Assembly (NCBI GenBank): GCA_016872495.1
Contig: VGZT01000007.1
Location: 1 to 64,000 of the forward strand
From: SAR202 cluster bacterium
GTDB lineage: Bacteria > Chloroflexota > Dehalococcoidia > Lucifugimonadales > Lucifugimonadaceae
Reading direction: 5' to 3'
Length of the DNA stretch: 64,000 nucleotides
The translations under genes and the position numbers were made by a program. Of the stretch, positions 1 to 7,407 are shown one piece after another; position 1 is the stretch's first letter; every line of letters begins with the position of its first letter. The notes below the pieces were generated by a model. The model searched no databases. It saw only the letters and a list, made by a program, of their open reading frames with translations, and had not been told where the DNA came from.

Positions 1-14
1 TGTATCCGTGAGAG

Positions 15-89
15 TGGTGCTGGGGGCCAGATTTGAACTGGCGGCCCACGGATTTTCAGTCCGTTGCTCTACCGCTGAGCTACCCCAGC
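15..89 (-). tRNA. tRNA-Phe (GAA)
   Basis: On the minus strand the sequence folds as a complete cloverleaf. The acceptor stem is GCTGGGG paired with CCCCAGC, followed by a D-arm of GCTC/GAGC and an anticodon stem-loop whose loop reads CTGAAAA, giving anticodon GAA. The T-arm is GCCAG-TTCAAAT-CTGGC. Discriminator A is followed by a genomically encoded CCA at 15-17. The total is 75 nt with CCA. It bounds the left side of an accessory-looking stretch that ends at the tRNA-Gly gene. Confidence 0.95.
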
Positions 90-146
90 ACCGTTCAAAA
101 TCGTACCACCGCCAGCAGGATTCAGGGATCCTGGCGAGTGATCCGA

Positions 147-548
147 TCAGCGGGTCAGGCGCCGGAAGGCCCGGAGTGGGGCCGCCTGCAGGCCCAAGCC
201 CATGATCCCGATGGCCAGCAGCGCCTTGCCTGGTGCGTCCCGGTCGTACCCCGTGACCACCAGGGAGCGGATCACCTCGAACGGGTAGGTGATCGGGTTC
301 CAATCGTTGAAGATCTGGATCCACCGCGGCACCAGGGATTCCGGCACGAATGCGGTCGAGGTAACCATTCCGTCAAAACGAGCTGCCTGGGAACTTCGTT
401 GGGGTGCTCCGCCACATCGATGCCGGCGACTTTCGCGGTGCCAGGTGTGGCACGGAGTGAACTGCCCCCAGGTGCGGTACCGCTCATTATCTCGATGCCG
501 GGGGGCGTGAATCTTGCCAAAGCTGCGCGCTCCGGCCAAATTGATCAC
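147..548 (-). pseudogene. Collapsed remnant of a DrrA/DrrB-type ABC transporter
   Basis: Two pieces of a drug-export type ABC-2 system are fused and frame-broken here. At about 364-466 one minus frame reads PGTAKVAGIDVAEHPNEV, which resembles the post-Walker A segment of DrrA-like ATPases. An FGKI fragment lies just upstream in another frame. From about 365 down to 147 a different frame reads AFVPESLVPRWIQIFNDWNP, then PITYPFEVIRSL. This matches the C-terminal loop and last membrane helix of DrrB-like permeases. The Walker A motif, the signature motif and most permease helices are missing. The simplest reading is a large internal deletion joining the ATPase start to the permease end, followed by frameshifts. 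The family match is by eye. Confidence 0.55.
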
Positions 549-625
549 CGGCGCTGGCCACCGCCGTGGCGATGGCCAGCGCCGTCAACCTCTGTCAGGT
601 GATCACGTTGGACCGAAACGCCGGA

Positions 626-1153
626 TCACTTTCGGCGAGGTGCGCACTGAACTCCTCGTAGTGGCGAGATTGCCTTCTTGTCCGCAGTGTCCGGGTCGAG
701 ATGGCGTTGGAACACCCCATTCATCTCACCGGCCTCGTACTCGCCGACCAGCATGGTCGTCTCTGAGATGGCTGTATCCAGTCTCTGCCGTACATGGTCT
801 GCCGGCCCTTGTTTCGCCTGGAATACCATCCACTGCTCTCGCTTTCCCCGCGTCAGGAACCGCACTCCGTCCCATGAACGAGACGTTACTTCCAGTCGCG
901 ACACTACCTCAGCCCACCGGCAAGGATGCAACACCCGGCAGAGCACGTACGCGGCCCCCGTATCTTCCTGCCAACTTCGTGATTCCGGGTGCCCTCCGCA
1001 AGAGGAGAGTGTTTCCACCAGATCGGTACAGTTCAGTGCGTACACGAGTCCTCTGACGGACTCGTCAAGCTTCGAGTAATCCAGATACCAGGGGTGCATG
1101 AGCTGCACCTCCGGTTCGGTCCGATGCAACACCGCCTGTTTGAACCACCACAT
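626..1153 (-). CDS. Hypothetical protein, second gene of accessory operon
   Basis: A 175-residue protein of unrecognised family. Residues about 40-57 contain NCTDLVETLSSCGGHPES. A similar SSCxGH segment occurs in various small uncharacterised and phage or plasmid proteins, but no function can be assigned. No signal peptide or membrane segment is visible. The start follows the stop of the upstream 67-residue gene after one base (TGA-T-ATG), which indicates translational coupling. The two genes lie between two tRNAs beside a decayed transporter gene and are probably acquired DNA. Confidence 0.5.
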   Translation of the reverse strand: MWWFKQAVLHRTEPEVQLMHPWYLDYSKLDESVRGLVYALNCTDLVETLSSCGGHPESRSWQEDTGAAYVLCRVLHPCRWAEVVSRLEVTSRSWDGVRFLTRGKREQWMVFQAKQGPADHVRQRLDTAISETTMLVGEYEAGEMNGVFQRHLDPDTADKKAISPLRGVQCAPRRK

Positions 1154-1154
1154 A

Positions 1155-1358
1155 TCAGGCTTTCGGCTTGGTCTTCACTTCTGGCACCTTCAAGGCGTCC
1201 CAGGTGTTCTTGCTGACAATCCGGAACAGCTTGACGCCGTCCTTCGTGGCCGTCACACCGTACACCTTGCGGGTAGGCGATTGCTGGATGACGGTTTTCT
1301 GGAGTTGCCCGTCGGGAACTGTGACCTTCTTCCGGCGCCTGAAATCGTAGAACTCCAT
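1155..1358 (-). CDS. Small basic hypothetical protein, first gene of accessory operon
   Basis: A 67-residue lysine-rich protein (begins MEFYDFRRRKK, ends VKTKPKA) with no recognisable domain. The start is supported by an AAAGGA ribosome-binding site about eight bases upstream (minus strand, near 1367-1372). A promoter-like pair and palindromic operator-like repeats lie upstream at 1393-1464. It is coupled to the 175-residue gene that follows. The upstream DNA is much more AT-rich than its surroundings, which fits recent acquisition. A small DNA-binding or host-modifying role is possible but is only a guess. Confidence 0.5.
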   Translation of the reverse strand: MEFYDFRRRKKVTVPDGQLQKTVIQQSPTRKVYGVTATKDGVKLFRIVSKNTWDALKVPEVKTKPKA

Positions 1359-1392
1359 GCCAGTGTCCTTTCTGACTTTGGGCCTATGATGT

Positions 1393-1464
1393 GATACTCA
1401 GTATCTGCCCAAATCTACACCGAGTATCTGCTAATAAAAAGATTATTGAGATTGTATCTCAATA
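1393..1464. promoter_or_regulatory. AT-rich control region with palindromic operator-like repeats
   Basis: A nine-base inverted repeat with a three-base centre lies at 1444-1452/1456-1464 (arm TATTGAGAT). A second palindrome, GATACT-C-AGTATC, is at 1393-1405. A 13-base direct repeat (11 of 13 identical) is at 1396-1408 and 1419-1431, 23 bp or about two helical turns apart. All of these lie just upstream of the 67-residue gene and overlap or follow its predicted promoter, the usual position for repressor sites. The repeats are seen directly. The operator role is inferred. Confidence 0.5.
1434..1462 (-). promoter_or_regulatory. Candidate sigma70 promoter of the accessory operon
   Basis: On the minus strand, -35 TTGAGA (1457-1462), a 17-base spacer and -10 TTTTAT (1434-1439). 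Transcription would start near 1427, leaving a leader of about 70 nt that includes two of the operator-like repeats. The -10 matches only four of six consensus bases. Confidence 0.4.
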
Positions 1465-1500
1465 TCAATGATCGCAGGTTAAGAGTCCCCTGCACCTGTG

Positions 1501-1698
1501 TCAATAGACCGCCGGAGCGCAAGGAGCTCGGGCAGCCGTACCCCAACCTGGATCCGCGCAAGCTGCGGCGCGCGATCGAAGTTGAGCTCGCAAGGCTATT
1601 GCAGATTTACACGCCAGCGATCGGCACGGGACCAGATCGGGATTGGCCGGGTACCCGCGACTTATCAGGCGCGTCGTCGGCGCCAGGATGCCCTCGGC
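1501..1698. other. Stretch with no recognisable gene
   Basis: Between the AT-rich control region and the tRNA-Gly promoter, no reading frame has convincing homology or a ribosome-binding site. A plus-strand frame from about 1500 to 1610 gives a charged helical peptide (LDPRKLRRAIEVELARLL). It could be a fragment of a lost gene, but the family is not recognised. A long minus-strand frame through this region is rejected because it crosses the tRNA gene. Confidence 0.4.
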
Positions 1699-1728
1699 TT
1701 GAACCAATGATGCCCGGGGGGCTATCCT
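1699..1728 (+). promoter_or_regulatory. Candidate tRNA-Gly promoter
   Basis: -35-like TTGAAC (1699-1704), an 18-base spacer and -10-like TATCCT (1723-1728). The -10 ends 11 bases before the first tRNA base, which suits direct transcription of the tRNA. Confidence 0.45.
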
Positions 1729-1739
1729 AAGCGGTGCGG

Positions 1740-1814
1740 GCGGAAGTGGCTCAGTGGTAGAGCATCTCCTTGCCAAGGAGAGGGTCGTGGGTTCGAATCC
1801 CATCTTCCGCTCCA
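1740..1814 (+). tRNA. tRNA-Gly (GCC)
   Basis: A full cloverleaf: acceptor GCGGAAG with CTTCCGC, D-arm GCTC/GAGC, anticodon loop TTGCCAA (anticodon GCC), T-arm GTGGG-TTCGAAT-CCCAT. Discriminator T is followed by an encoded CCA at 1812-1814. A terminator follows directly. Confidence 0.95.
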
Positions 1815-1831
1815 CAGAGTACATCCCTGCG

Positions 1832-1857
1832 AGACCTCCCCCGGCGGAGGTCTTTTC
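1832..1857 (+). terminator. Rho-independent terminator after tRNA-Gly
   Basis: Perfect eight-base stem AGACCTCC / GGAGGTCT with loop CCCGGC, followed by a short T run (TTT, then CGCG). It lies 17 bases beyond the tRNA 3' end. Confidence 0.8.
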
Positions 1858-1898
1858 GCGTCCTTTGAGTTCAGCCAACGACCCTGGTCCACTGGCGG

Positions 1899-2414
1899 TC
1901 AGCGGTGCCTCGGCTCCGATCGGGCCGCGAACCAACTTCGCAGGCGATCCTTGAAGACGGGCACCGAGCGAACCAGGGCGTCGTAGGAATCGCGCCGCTC
2001 GTTGGGTAGGATCTTCCTGGAATCGAACTTCAACACCGCGCGCGCCAGCAGCGAATACGAAAACCATCTGGCCTGGTTGGCGGCCTGATCGGCCCCGATC
2101 TGCATGAGATAACCAAGCGTGACCGCGAGCATCCACGGCTCTGGAAAGACGAACAAGTACAGCGCCGAGGCCAGGGCGAAGTATTCCCAGCCGTGGAGCA
2201 GCAGGTAGATCCGTCGCCAGTCCCGGCGGATGTAGCGGTTGTAGTAATCAAGCGCGTGATCGACGTCAGGAAGCACTCCCGCCGCGATTGCGATCGGGAC
2301 GGTAATGGCGTGACCGGTGACCGCCCAGAGGACCCCGCCCACCGCGCTGGACAGGGCGAGATGTTGAGGTCCAGTCACGGCGTAGAGCAACCCCCGAGGT
2401 TCGAATGAGAGCAC
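1899..2414 (-). CDS. Membrane protein of the DUF457/YdjM-like type
   Basis: A 171-residue protein with about three hydrophobic segments in the first 110 residues. Conserved-looking polar motifs are QHLALS near residue 17, GVLPDVDHALDYY near residue 46 and LLHGWEY near 72. The PDxDH and His pattern resembles DUF457, annotated as membrane-bound metal-dependent hydrolases; LexA-regulated YdjM belongs to that family. The substrate is unknown. It is divergent from the dehydrogenase gene at 2509. Family placement rests on motif spacing. Confidence 0.6.
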   Translation of the reverse strand: MLSFEPRGLLYAVTGPQHLALSSAVGGVLWAVTGHAITVPIAIAAGVLPDVDHALDYYNRYIRRDWRRIYLLLHGWEYFALASALYLFVFPEPWMLAVTLGYLMQIGADQAANQARWFSYSLLARAVLKFDSRKILPNERRDSYDALVRSVPVFKDRLRSWFAARSEPRHR

Positions 2415-2508
2415 ACAACGACTAGGTTACGATGTGCGCCCGCCGCCGTGGCCCGCCTGGCACCGGCGGGTTCGAGAAGGTAACCAGGGCCGGGACTGTG
2501 AGGGCCGT

Positions 2509-3528
2509 ATGAGAGCCGCTGTGTACAAGGGCAACCGCCGGATAGAGGTCGAGGAAGTGGAGACCCCCAGGCCGGGCTTGGGCCAGATCCTGATGCGAAT
2601 CAAGTACGCGGGCATCTGCGGATCCGACGTTCACCGGTTTCAGTTCGGCATGCTCCGGGCCGGTGTGGTCCTGGGCCACGAGTACAGCGGCACGATCGCC
2701 GCGCTGGGCGAGGGCGTCACTGGCTGGCAAGTTGGCGACCGCATAGTCGGCGGCGGTGGCGTCGCCCCTGGGGGCCAGCCTGCGCGATCGACCTCGTCGC
2801 CGCGCTACACGGCCAAGCAGGCCGGATTCAATCCGGCCATCACATACGGCGGGTTCGCAGAGTTCATATGTCTCGACGCCTGGCGACCGCTCAAGACCCC
2901 GGACGAGGTCCCGGACGAGGCTGCCGTGCTCGCCGAGCCCTGCTCGGTTGCGGTGCACGCGGTCCGCATGTCCCGGCTGAGGGTGGGTGACTCCGTTGCC
3001 ATACTCGGTGCTGGTCCTATCGGCCTGCTTACCCAGCAGGTGTGCAGGGCGGCCGGTGCTCGCCAGATCCTGGTTTCGGAGCCGGCGCCGGCAAGACGAC
3101 GGGCTGCGACGGAACTAGGCGCCGATCTCGTCCTCGATCCGCGCAGCGAGGACGCTGTGGCCCGGTTCCTGGAGGAGACCGGCGGACTCGGCCCGGACGT
3201 CGTATTCGACTGCGCGGGCGCCCGCGGGACCCTGCAACAGTCGCTCGACATGGCTCGTCGCGGTGGGCAGGCCGTCGTCGTGTCACTCAACTGGGAACCG
3301 GACCAGGTGATGCCGGTCGATTGGGTCGGACGCGAGGTCAACCTCCAGGCGACCTACGGCTCTTTGCCGGAAGACTGGCGCATCTCCCTCCACCTGATGG
3401 GCAGGGGAGATGTCCGCCACGGCCCGATGGTCAGCGAGGCAGGGATCATCCCGTTGGAGGGAACCCAGGCGGCCTTTGAGTCGCTGATACGTCCCGGCGA
3501 CCAGGTCCAGGTGGTCGTGGCGCCCTGA
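2509..3528 (+). CDS. Zinc-type medium-chain dehydrogenase (threonine/sorbitol dehydrogenase-like)
   Basis: A 339-residue member of the MDR family that would oxidise an alcohol or polyol with NAD(P). Catalytic-zinc residues are visible as GICGSDVH (near residue 36) and GHEYSG (near 60). The Rossmann fold follows with ILGAGPIGLL. The usual four-cysteine structural zinc loop after GDRI is absent, replaced by a Gly/Pro/Ser-rich segment, so this is a divergent branch. The reading frame is open upstream to 2434, but the ATG at 2509 starts at the family's typical N-terminus (MRAAVYKGNRRIEVEEV). It stands alone between divergent and convergent neighbours. The substrate is not determinable. Confidence 0.85.
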   Translation: MRAAVYKGNRRIEVEEVETPRPGLGQILMRIKYAGICGSDVHRFQFGMLRAGVVLGHEYSGTIAALGEGVTGWQVGDRIVGGGGVAPGGQPARSTSSPRYTAKQAGFNPAITYGGFAEFICLDAWRPLKTPDEVPDEAAVLAEPCSVAVHAVRMSRLRVGDSVAILGAGPIGLLTQQVCRAAGARQILVSEPAPARRRAATELGADLVLDPRSEDAVARFLEETGGLGPDVVFDCAGARGTLQQSLDMARRGGQAVVVSLNWEPDQVMPVDWVGREVNLQATYGSLPEDWRISLHLMGRGDVRHGPMVSEAGIIPLEGTQAAFESLIRPGDQVQVVVAP

Positions 3529-3663
3529 GCAGAGTCGCGCGCGACCGGCATGAGATCGTGTCGGTGGCATGACGACACAGAACGACTAACAGGCGTCTGG
3601 ACCGGGCGTCGCGAAGCGGCCGCAGCCGCCAGGCCCCCAGGAAGCCGTGGTGAAAGTCTGGGG

Positions 3664-5331
3664 CTAGACCGCCCCGTCTATCACAACATCCACGACCGCC
3701 GGTTTCCCTGACTCAAGCGCTTTCCTGACGGCTGGCCCGACGCCGGCCGGATCTTCGACCCGTTGCCCGGCCACTCCGAACGCCTGGGCGATCCTGGCGA
3801 AGTCGAACGGCATCGTGAAGTCCATGCCGATGTGGCTGCCGGTACCGGTCGGGTCGTTCAGGATCAGCTGGTGGTAAACCTTCATATTGACCTTGAGCAC
3901 CCGGTACGACGCGTTGTTGCAGATTACGTACACGACCGGGATGCCGTAGTTGGCGGCGGTCCAGAGGCCCTGGACCGTCATCATGGCGCTGCCGTCGCCG
4001 ACCACCGCAACCACGGGCTGTTCGGGTCGTGCCAGCTTCACGCCGAGCGCGCCGCCCATGCCCCAGCCGATCGCTCCGCCACGCTGGCCGATCATGCTGC
4101 CAGGCTTGTCGAACTTGATACCGCTGAGCAAGGCCGCGCGGGAGCTGATCGAGTCGTCCACGAGCACCGAGTCCGCCGGCAAGACCTTGCCGATCTCGAA
4201 CATCATCCGGCCAGGCAGCATCGGTCGCCGGTCACCCGCCTTCTTTAGCGTCGCCCGGAAGGCTTCGTCACGGGCCCTGGCCTGCTCACCGAGCCCGCGC
4301 GCTCGCTCTCGCGCAGCCTCCATCGCCGACCCCGACATGCCGCCCGATGCCAGCGCATCCGCGAGGTCGCGCAGCGCGAGGGCCGGATCGGCGTAGATTC
4401 CCACCTCAGTTCGCTCGGTACGGCCGAGTTCCCGGGGGTCGCTGTCGATGTGGACCAGCTTCGCGCCGGGGGGCAGCGCGCTCTGGCCCTGGTAGAAGAA
4501 ATCGCCAAACACCTTGACGCCGACTGCCAGGACGGCGTCGGCTTCGTTCAGGGCCTTCCGGGCTGCGGGATTGCGCAGGCTGAACGGTCCGACGTACTGG
4601 GGGTGGCTGGTCGGGAAGCAGACCTCGGCCGAGGTGCCCATGTAGACCGGCGCACCGATCAACTCGGCGACCCTGACCGCCGAGTCGACCCCTCCGGCCA
4701 TTGCCACCCGATCGCCGACCAGCATCAGGGGGCGTGCCGCCTTTGCCAGCACGGCGGCTGCCGATTCGATCGCCGCCGGGTCCGGGGCCACGGTGACGAA
4801 GTAGTCCGCCGACGGCCGGATATCGGCTTCGCCCTCCTCGTCGAAGGCGTTGGCCGCAAAGGCCAGGAAGGTCGGACCGGAAGGAGGAGTGCGCGCTTCC
4901 TGGTAAGCCCGCCTCACCGCCGCCGCCATCTGGTCGGCGTGCGTTACCTCGGCGCTCCACTTGGTAATCGGCTTCGGGAATTCGGTGAGGTCGCTGCGAC
5001 CCTCGACCAGCTTCCTGATATCCGAGTTGCCGGCGGTCATCACGACCGGCGTATTTCCAGAGAAGCTGTCGTAGAGCAGGCTCAGCCCGTTGAGCATGCC
5101 GACGTTGATGTGGAGGCTCAGGAACGAAGGCTTGCCGGAAGCCCTGGCGTAGCCATCCGCCATGCCTGCGGCCACGCCTTCCTGCACGGCCAGCATGTAC
5201 TCCATCTCGGGGTAGTCGGCCAGCGTATCGATCATGGCCGCCTCGGCGGTTCCCGGGTTGCCGAAAATGTACCTGGTCCCTTCGGCGCGCAGGACCTCGA
5301 ACAGCGCCTTCTTACCTGACATGCGCGGCAT
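3664..5331 (-). CDS. Thiamine diphosphate enzyme, benzoylformate decarboxylase-like
   Basis: A 555-residue three-domain ThDP enzyme. The N-terminal PYR domain has IFGNPGTAEAAM and the cofactor-activating glutamate in AVQEGVAAGMADGYARA (about residue 51). The central domain is followed by the PP domain with the cofactor motif GDGSAMMTVQGL ending at NN (about 447-475). The GNPGTxE start and KPITKWSAEV segment resemble benzoylformate decarboxylase more than acetolactate synthase. No small regulatory subunit is adjacent. It would decarboxylate a 2-oxo acid; the substrate is inferred only by family. The start may be ATG 5331 or the in-frame ATG at 5322. It is divergent from the stress-protein gene. 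Confidence 0.8.
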   Translation of the reverse strand: MPRMSGKKALFEVLRAEGTRYIFGNPGTAEAAMIDTLADYPEMEYMLAVQEGVAAGMADGYARASGKPSFLSLHINVGMLNGLSLLYDSFSGNTPVVMTAGNSDIRKLVEGRSDLTEFPKPITKWSAEVTHADQMAAAVRRAYQEARTPPSGPTFLAFAANAFDEEGEADIRPSADYFVTVAPDPAAIESAAAVLAKAARPLMLVGDRVAMAGGVDSAVRVAELIGAPVYMGTSAEVCFPTSHPQYVGPFSLRNPAARKALNEADAVLAVGVKVFGDFFYQGQSALPPGAKLVHIDSDPRELGRTERTEVGIYADPALALRDLADALASGGMSGSAMEAARERARGLGEQARARDEAFRATLKKAGDRRPMLPGRMMFEIGKVLPADSVLVDDSISSRAALLSGIKFDKPGSMIGQRGGAIGWGMGGALGVKLARPEQPVVAVVGDGSAMMTVQGLWTAANYGIPVVYVICNNASYRVLKVNMKVYHQLILNDPTGTGSHIGMDFTMPFDFARIAQAFGVAGQRVEDPAGVGPAVRKALESGKPAVVDVVIDGAV

Positions 5332-5466
5332 GCATCACCTCGATCACGACCTTGTTTGCCCGGGCGCATTCTAGGTGAAATCGAGATTCGGAACCGGGAT
5401 GGACAGGCGGCAGGTATTAGAATCTGGACCAGCCTTGCGCGGGGGACCGCGCCATCACAGGGGACC

Positions 5467-6462
5467 ATGCAATCGACGACCCAGGCGGCACGGAGTGGTC
5501 GCCGATCCGACGCCGACCGGCAGGTTCGGCGTGTCGTCGTTCCGCTCGACGGCACTGAGAACGCGGAGCGCGTCCTGCCCTACGTCCAGTTCCTTGCCCG
5601 CTGGTATCGGGCGGATGTCACCCTTCTCCATGTGCTGTTCCGCCCGCAGCGGCCACAATCCGGTCCGGATAGCATCATCTACCCCGACAGCCTGCACGAT
5701 CGCGCCCACAGCCTGGCGACCGAGTACCTTGCCGAGGTAGCCCGCAAGCTGATGGAGACCGGGCTTAACCCGCGTACCGTGGTCGTCTCCGGAGACCCCG
5801 TGCGGGTGATTGCCGCACACGCGACGCATGATGCCTTCGAGCTCACCGCAATGGGGACCAATGCACGCTCGCTGCTCAGCCGGATGTGGCGCGAGAGCGT
5901 ATTCGAGAAGCTGCTCGCCACTTCGAAGGTCCCCCTGTTCGTGGTGAATGCCCGCCAGAATCGGGCACGCTACGAGGTGCCATCCGAGCCACGCGGGCTC
6001 CTGGTGGTGCTCGACGGCACCGGGGTCGCTCGGCGGTCGATCCCCTATGCGATCGGCCTCGCCAGGGCGGGATCGCTGCGGGTCACGTTGCTCCACGTGG
6101 TGAAATCAAGGCGCTCGCCCCCGGGGGCCGGAAACGCTTCTGCCGCACAGCAGGTCCAGGAATCGGTCGCGCGCCGGCTGGAAGCGGCAGCGACCCAGTT
6201 CAAGGCCGCGGGCCTGTCGGTCACCATCGAGATCCGCTTCGGTCCTCCGGCCGACACTATCGTCCAGGTGCAGAACGAACTCGGTGGGTACATCGCGGTA
6301 ATCGCGTCGAGGGTACGCCGGGGCTGGCGCCGGACCGTGTTCGGAAGCGTCCTGGACAGGGCGATTCGAAGCTCACCCGATCCGTTGCTGGTCGTTCCGG
6401 TGCGCGGCTGGCGCCAGCGCGACACCTCGGCAGCCGACAACGTGGCGCCCTGGCCGGCCTAG
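5467..6462 (+). CDS. Tandem universal stress protein (UspA x2)
   Basis: A 331-residue protein with two UspA domains. The first begins RRVVVPLDGTENAERVLPYV and ends FEKLLATSKVPLFVV. The second begins GLLVVLDGTGVARRSI and ends DRAIRSSPDPLLVVPV. The ATP-binding signature is degenerate in both (MGTNARSLLSRM; ASRVRRGWRRTVFGS). The frame is open further upstream, but ATG 5467 sits shortly before the first domain. The 3' end overlaps the convergent lipoprotein gene by four bases. A general stress or nucleotide-sensing role is inferred from the family. Confidence 0.8.
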   Translation: MQSTTQAARSGRRSDADRQVRRVVVPLDGTENAERVLPYVQFLARWYRADVTLLHVLFRPQRPQSGPDSIIYPDSLHDRAHSLATEYLAEVARKLMETGLNPRTVVVSGDPVRVIAAHATHDAFELTAMGTNARSLLSRMWRESVFEKLLATSKVPLFVVNARQNRARYEVPSEPRGLLVVLDGTGVARRSIPYAIGLARAGSLRVTLLHVVKSRRSPPGAGNASAAQQVQESVARRLEAAATQFKAAGLSVTIEIRFGPPADTIVQVQNELGGYIAVIASRVRRGWRRTVFGSVLDRAIRSSPDPLLVVPVRGWRQRDTSAADNVAPWPA

Positions 6463-7406
6463 CCGGGCGTCAACGCTGCCTTCAACGCCGGCTCCAGTTC
6501 GTCGAAGCTGGCGAAAGACTCGAAACGGGCGGAGATGACTCCCTGCCGGTCGATCACGAACGTCCATTCGTCGGTGACGATGCCCCATTCCTCGACCACA
6601 GGCGACCTCACCGCACGCGTGAGGTCCCCCTTGATTTCATGCGGGTTGTCGAAGATGTCTACGTGGATGAAGTTGGCTTTGTCGCCATACCTGGCTCTCA
6701 ACTCGCTGACGACTTCCACCTGTGGCCCGCACAGGGGCGTGGTACAGAAGGCCGGGCTGGCGAAAACGATCATTGTTGGCCGGCCCGACGCCACGGCGTC
6801 GGCGATCGTCTGCGCATAGAGGGACGGGTCCGGCTCCGATCCCGTCGTCAATTCTTCGAGGGTCGCGTCGGCGACCGTGCGGTTGCGGCTGGGCGGGGCC
6901 GGTGTTCCGACCGCGCGCGTGACTGGCACCGGCGGCACCGGGGTGTCGAATTCGATCGCTGCAACCGTCCCGTCCGGCCTGGGCAGCCGCACCCTGAAGG
7001 CCCAGCGCCCAGCGCGGTCGATGTCGAACTGCGTGACATAACTGCCGCGCGCGCCGAGCGGAAACTCAAAGAAACGGGCGGTGTGGGTCTGGACCGGACC
7101 CTCACGTGTTCCGTCCGATGGCAATCGGAAGGTTTCGACCGTGACGACCGGAAGCCTTACGAATCCTTCGAACGTCGTGATCGCGAAAGCGACCCGATTG
7201 CGACCGATGCCCAGGTCGGGGGTGCCGAAGTACAGGGTCAGGCCGGTCGCGGGGTCGTGAACCTCGGGGTACTGGCCGACCTCTGCGGCCGCGAACGCCG
7301 ACGAGGTCGGGGACGGAGCGACTGTGGCCGGCGCTCGCCCATCGCCCGCGCAGGCCGCCATGAGGATCGCCAGCACCGTCACGAGAAGGCTGGCGGTGGA
7401 CTTCAT
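6459..7406 (-). CDS. Lipoprotein with C-terminal thioredoxin-like domain
   Basis: A 315-residue exported protein. The N-terminus MKSTASLLVTVLAILMAAC is a lipoprotein signal with lipobox MAAC. The middle (about 35-165) is a beta-rich domain. The C-terminal part has a redoxin-like fold: PTMIVFASPAFCTTPLCGPQ, then HVDIFDNPHE and WTFVIDRQG. The CxxxxC spacing differs from classical CxxC and is like SCO/peroxiredoxin relatives. ATG 7406 lies one base after the stop of the redox lipoprotein upstream, so the two are coupled. It probably acts at the outer face of the membrane in thiol or metal redox chemistry. Confidence 0.75.
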   Translation of the reverse strand: MKSTASLLVTVLAILMAACAGDGRAPATVAPSPTSSAFAAAEVGQYPEVHDPATGLTLYFGTPDLGIGRNRVAFAITTFEGFVRLPVVTVETFRLPSDGTREGPVQTHTARFFEFPLGARGSYVTQFDIDRAGRWAFRVRLPRPDGTVAAIEFDTPVPPVPVTRAVGTPAPPSRNRTVADATLEELTTGSEPDPSLYAQTIADAVASGRPTMIVFASPAFCTTPLCGPQVEVVSELRARYGDKANFIHVDIFDNPHEIKGDLTRAVRSPVVEEWGIVTDEWTFVIDRQGVISARFESFASFDELEPALKAALTPG

Positions 7407-7407
7407 G

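Noticed and set aside
1501-2136. Long minus-strand frame (211 codons)
   Set aside because: It runs through the tRNA-Gly gene, its terminator and the end of the real membrane-protein gene. It has no homology and a composition typical of antisense frames in GC-rich DNA.
3529-3663. Gap between the dehydrogenase and ThDP enzyme genes
   Set aside because: Checked for a terminator or small gene between the convergent ends; nothing convincing was seen.
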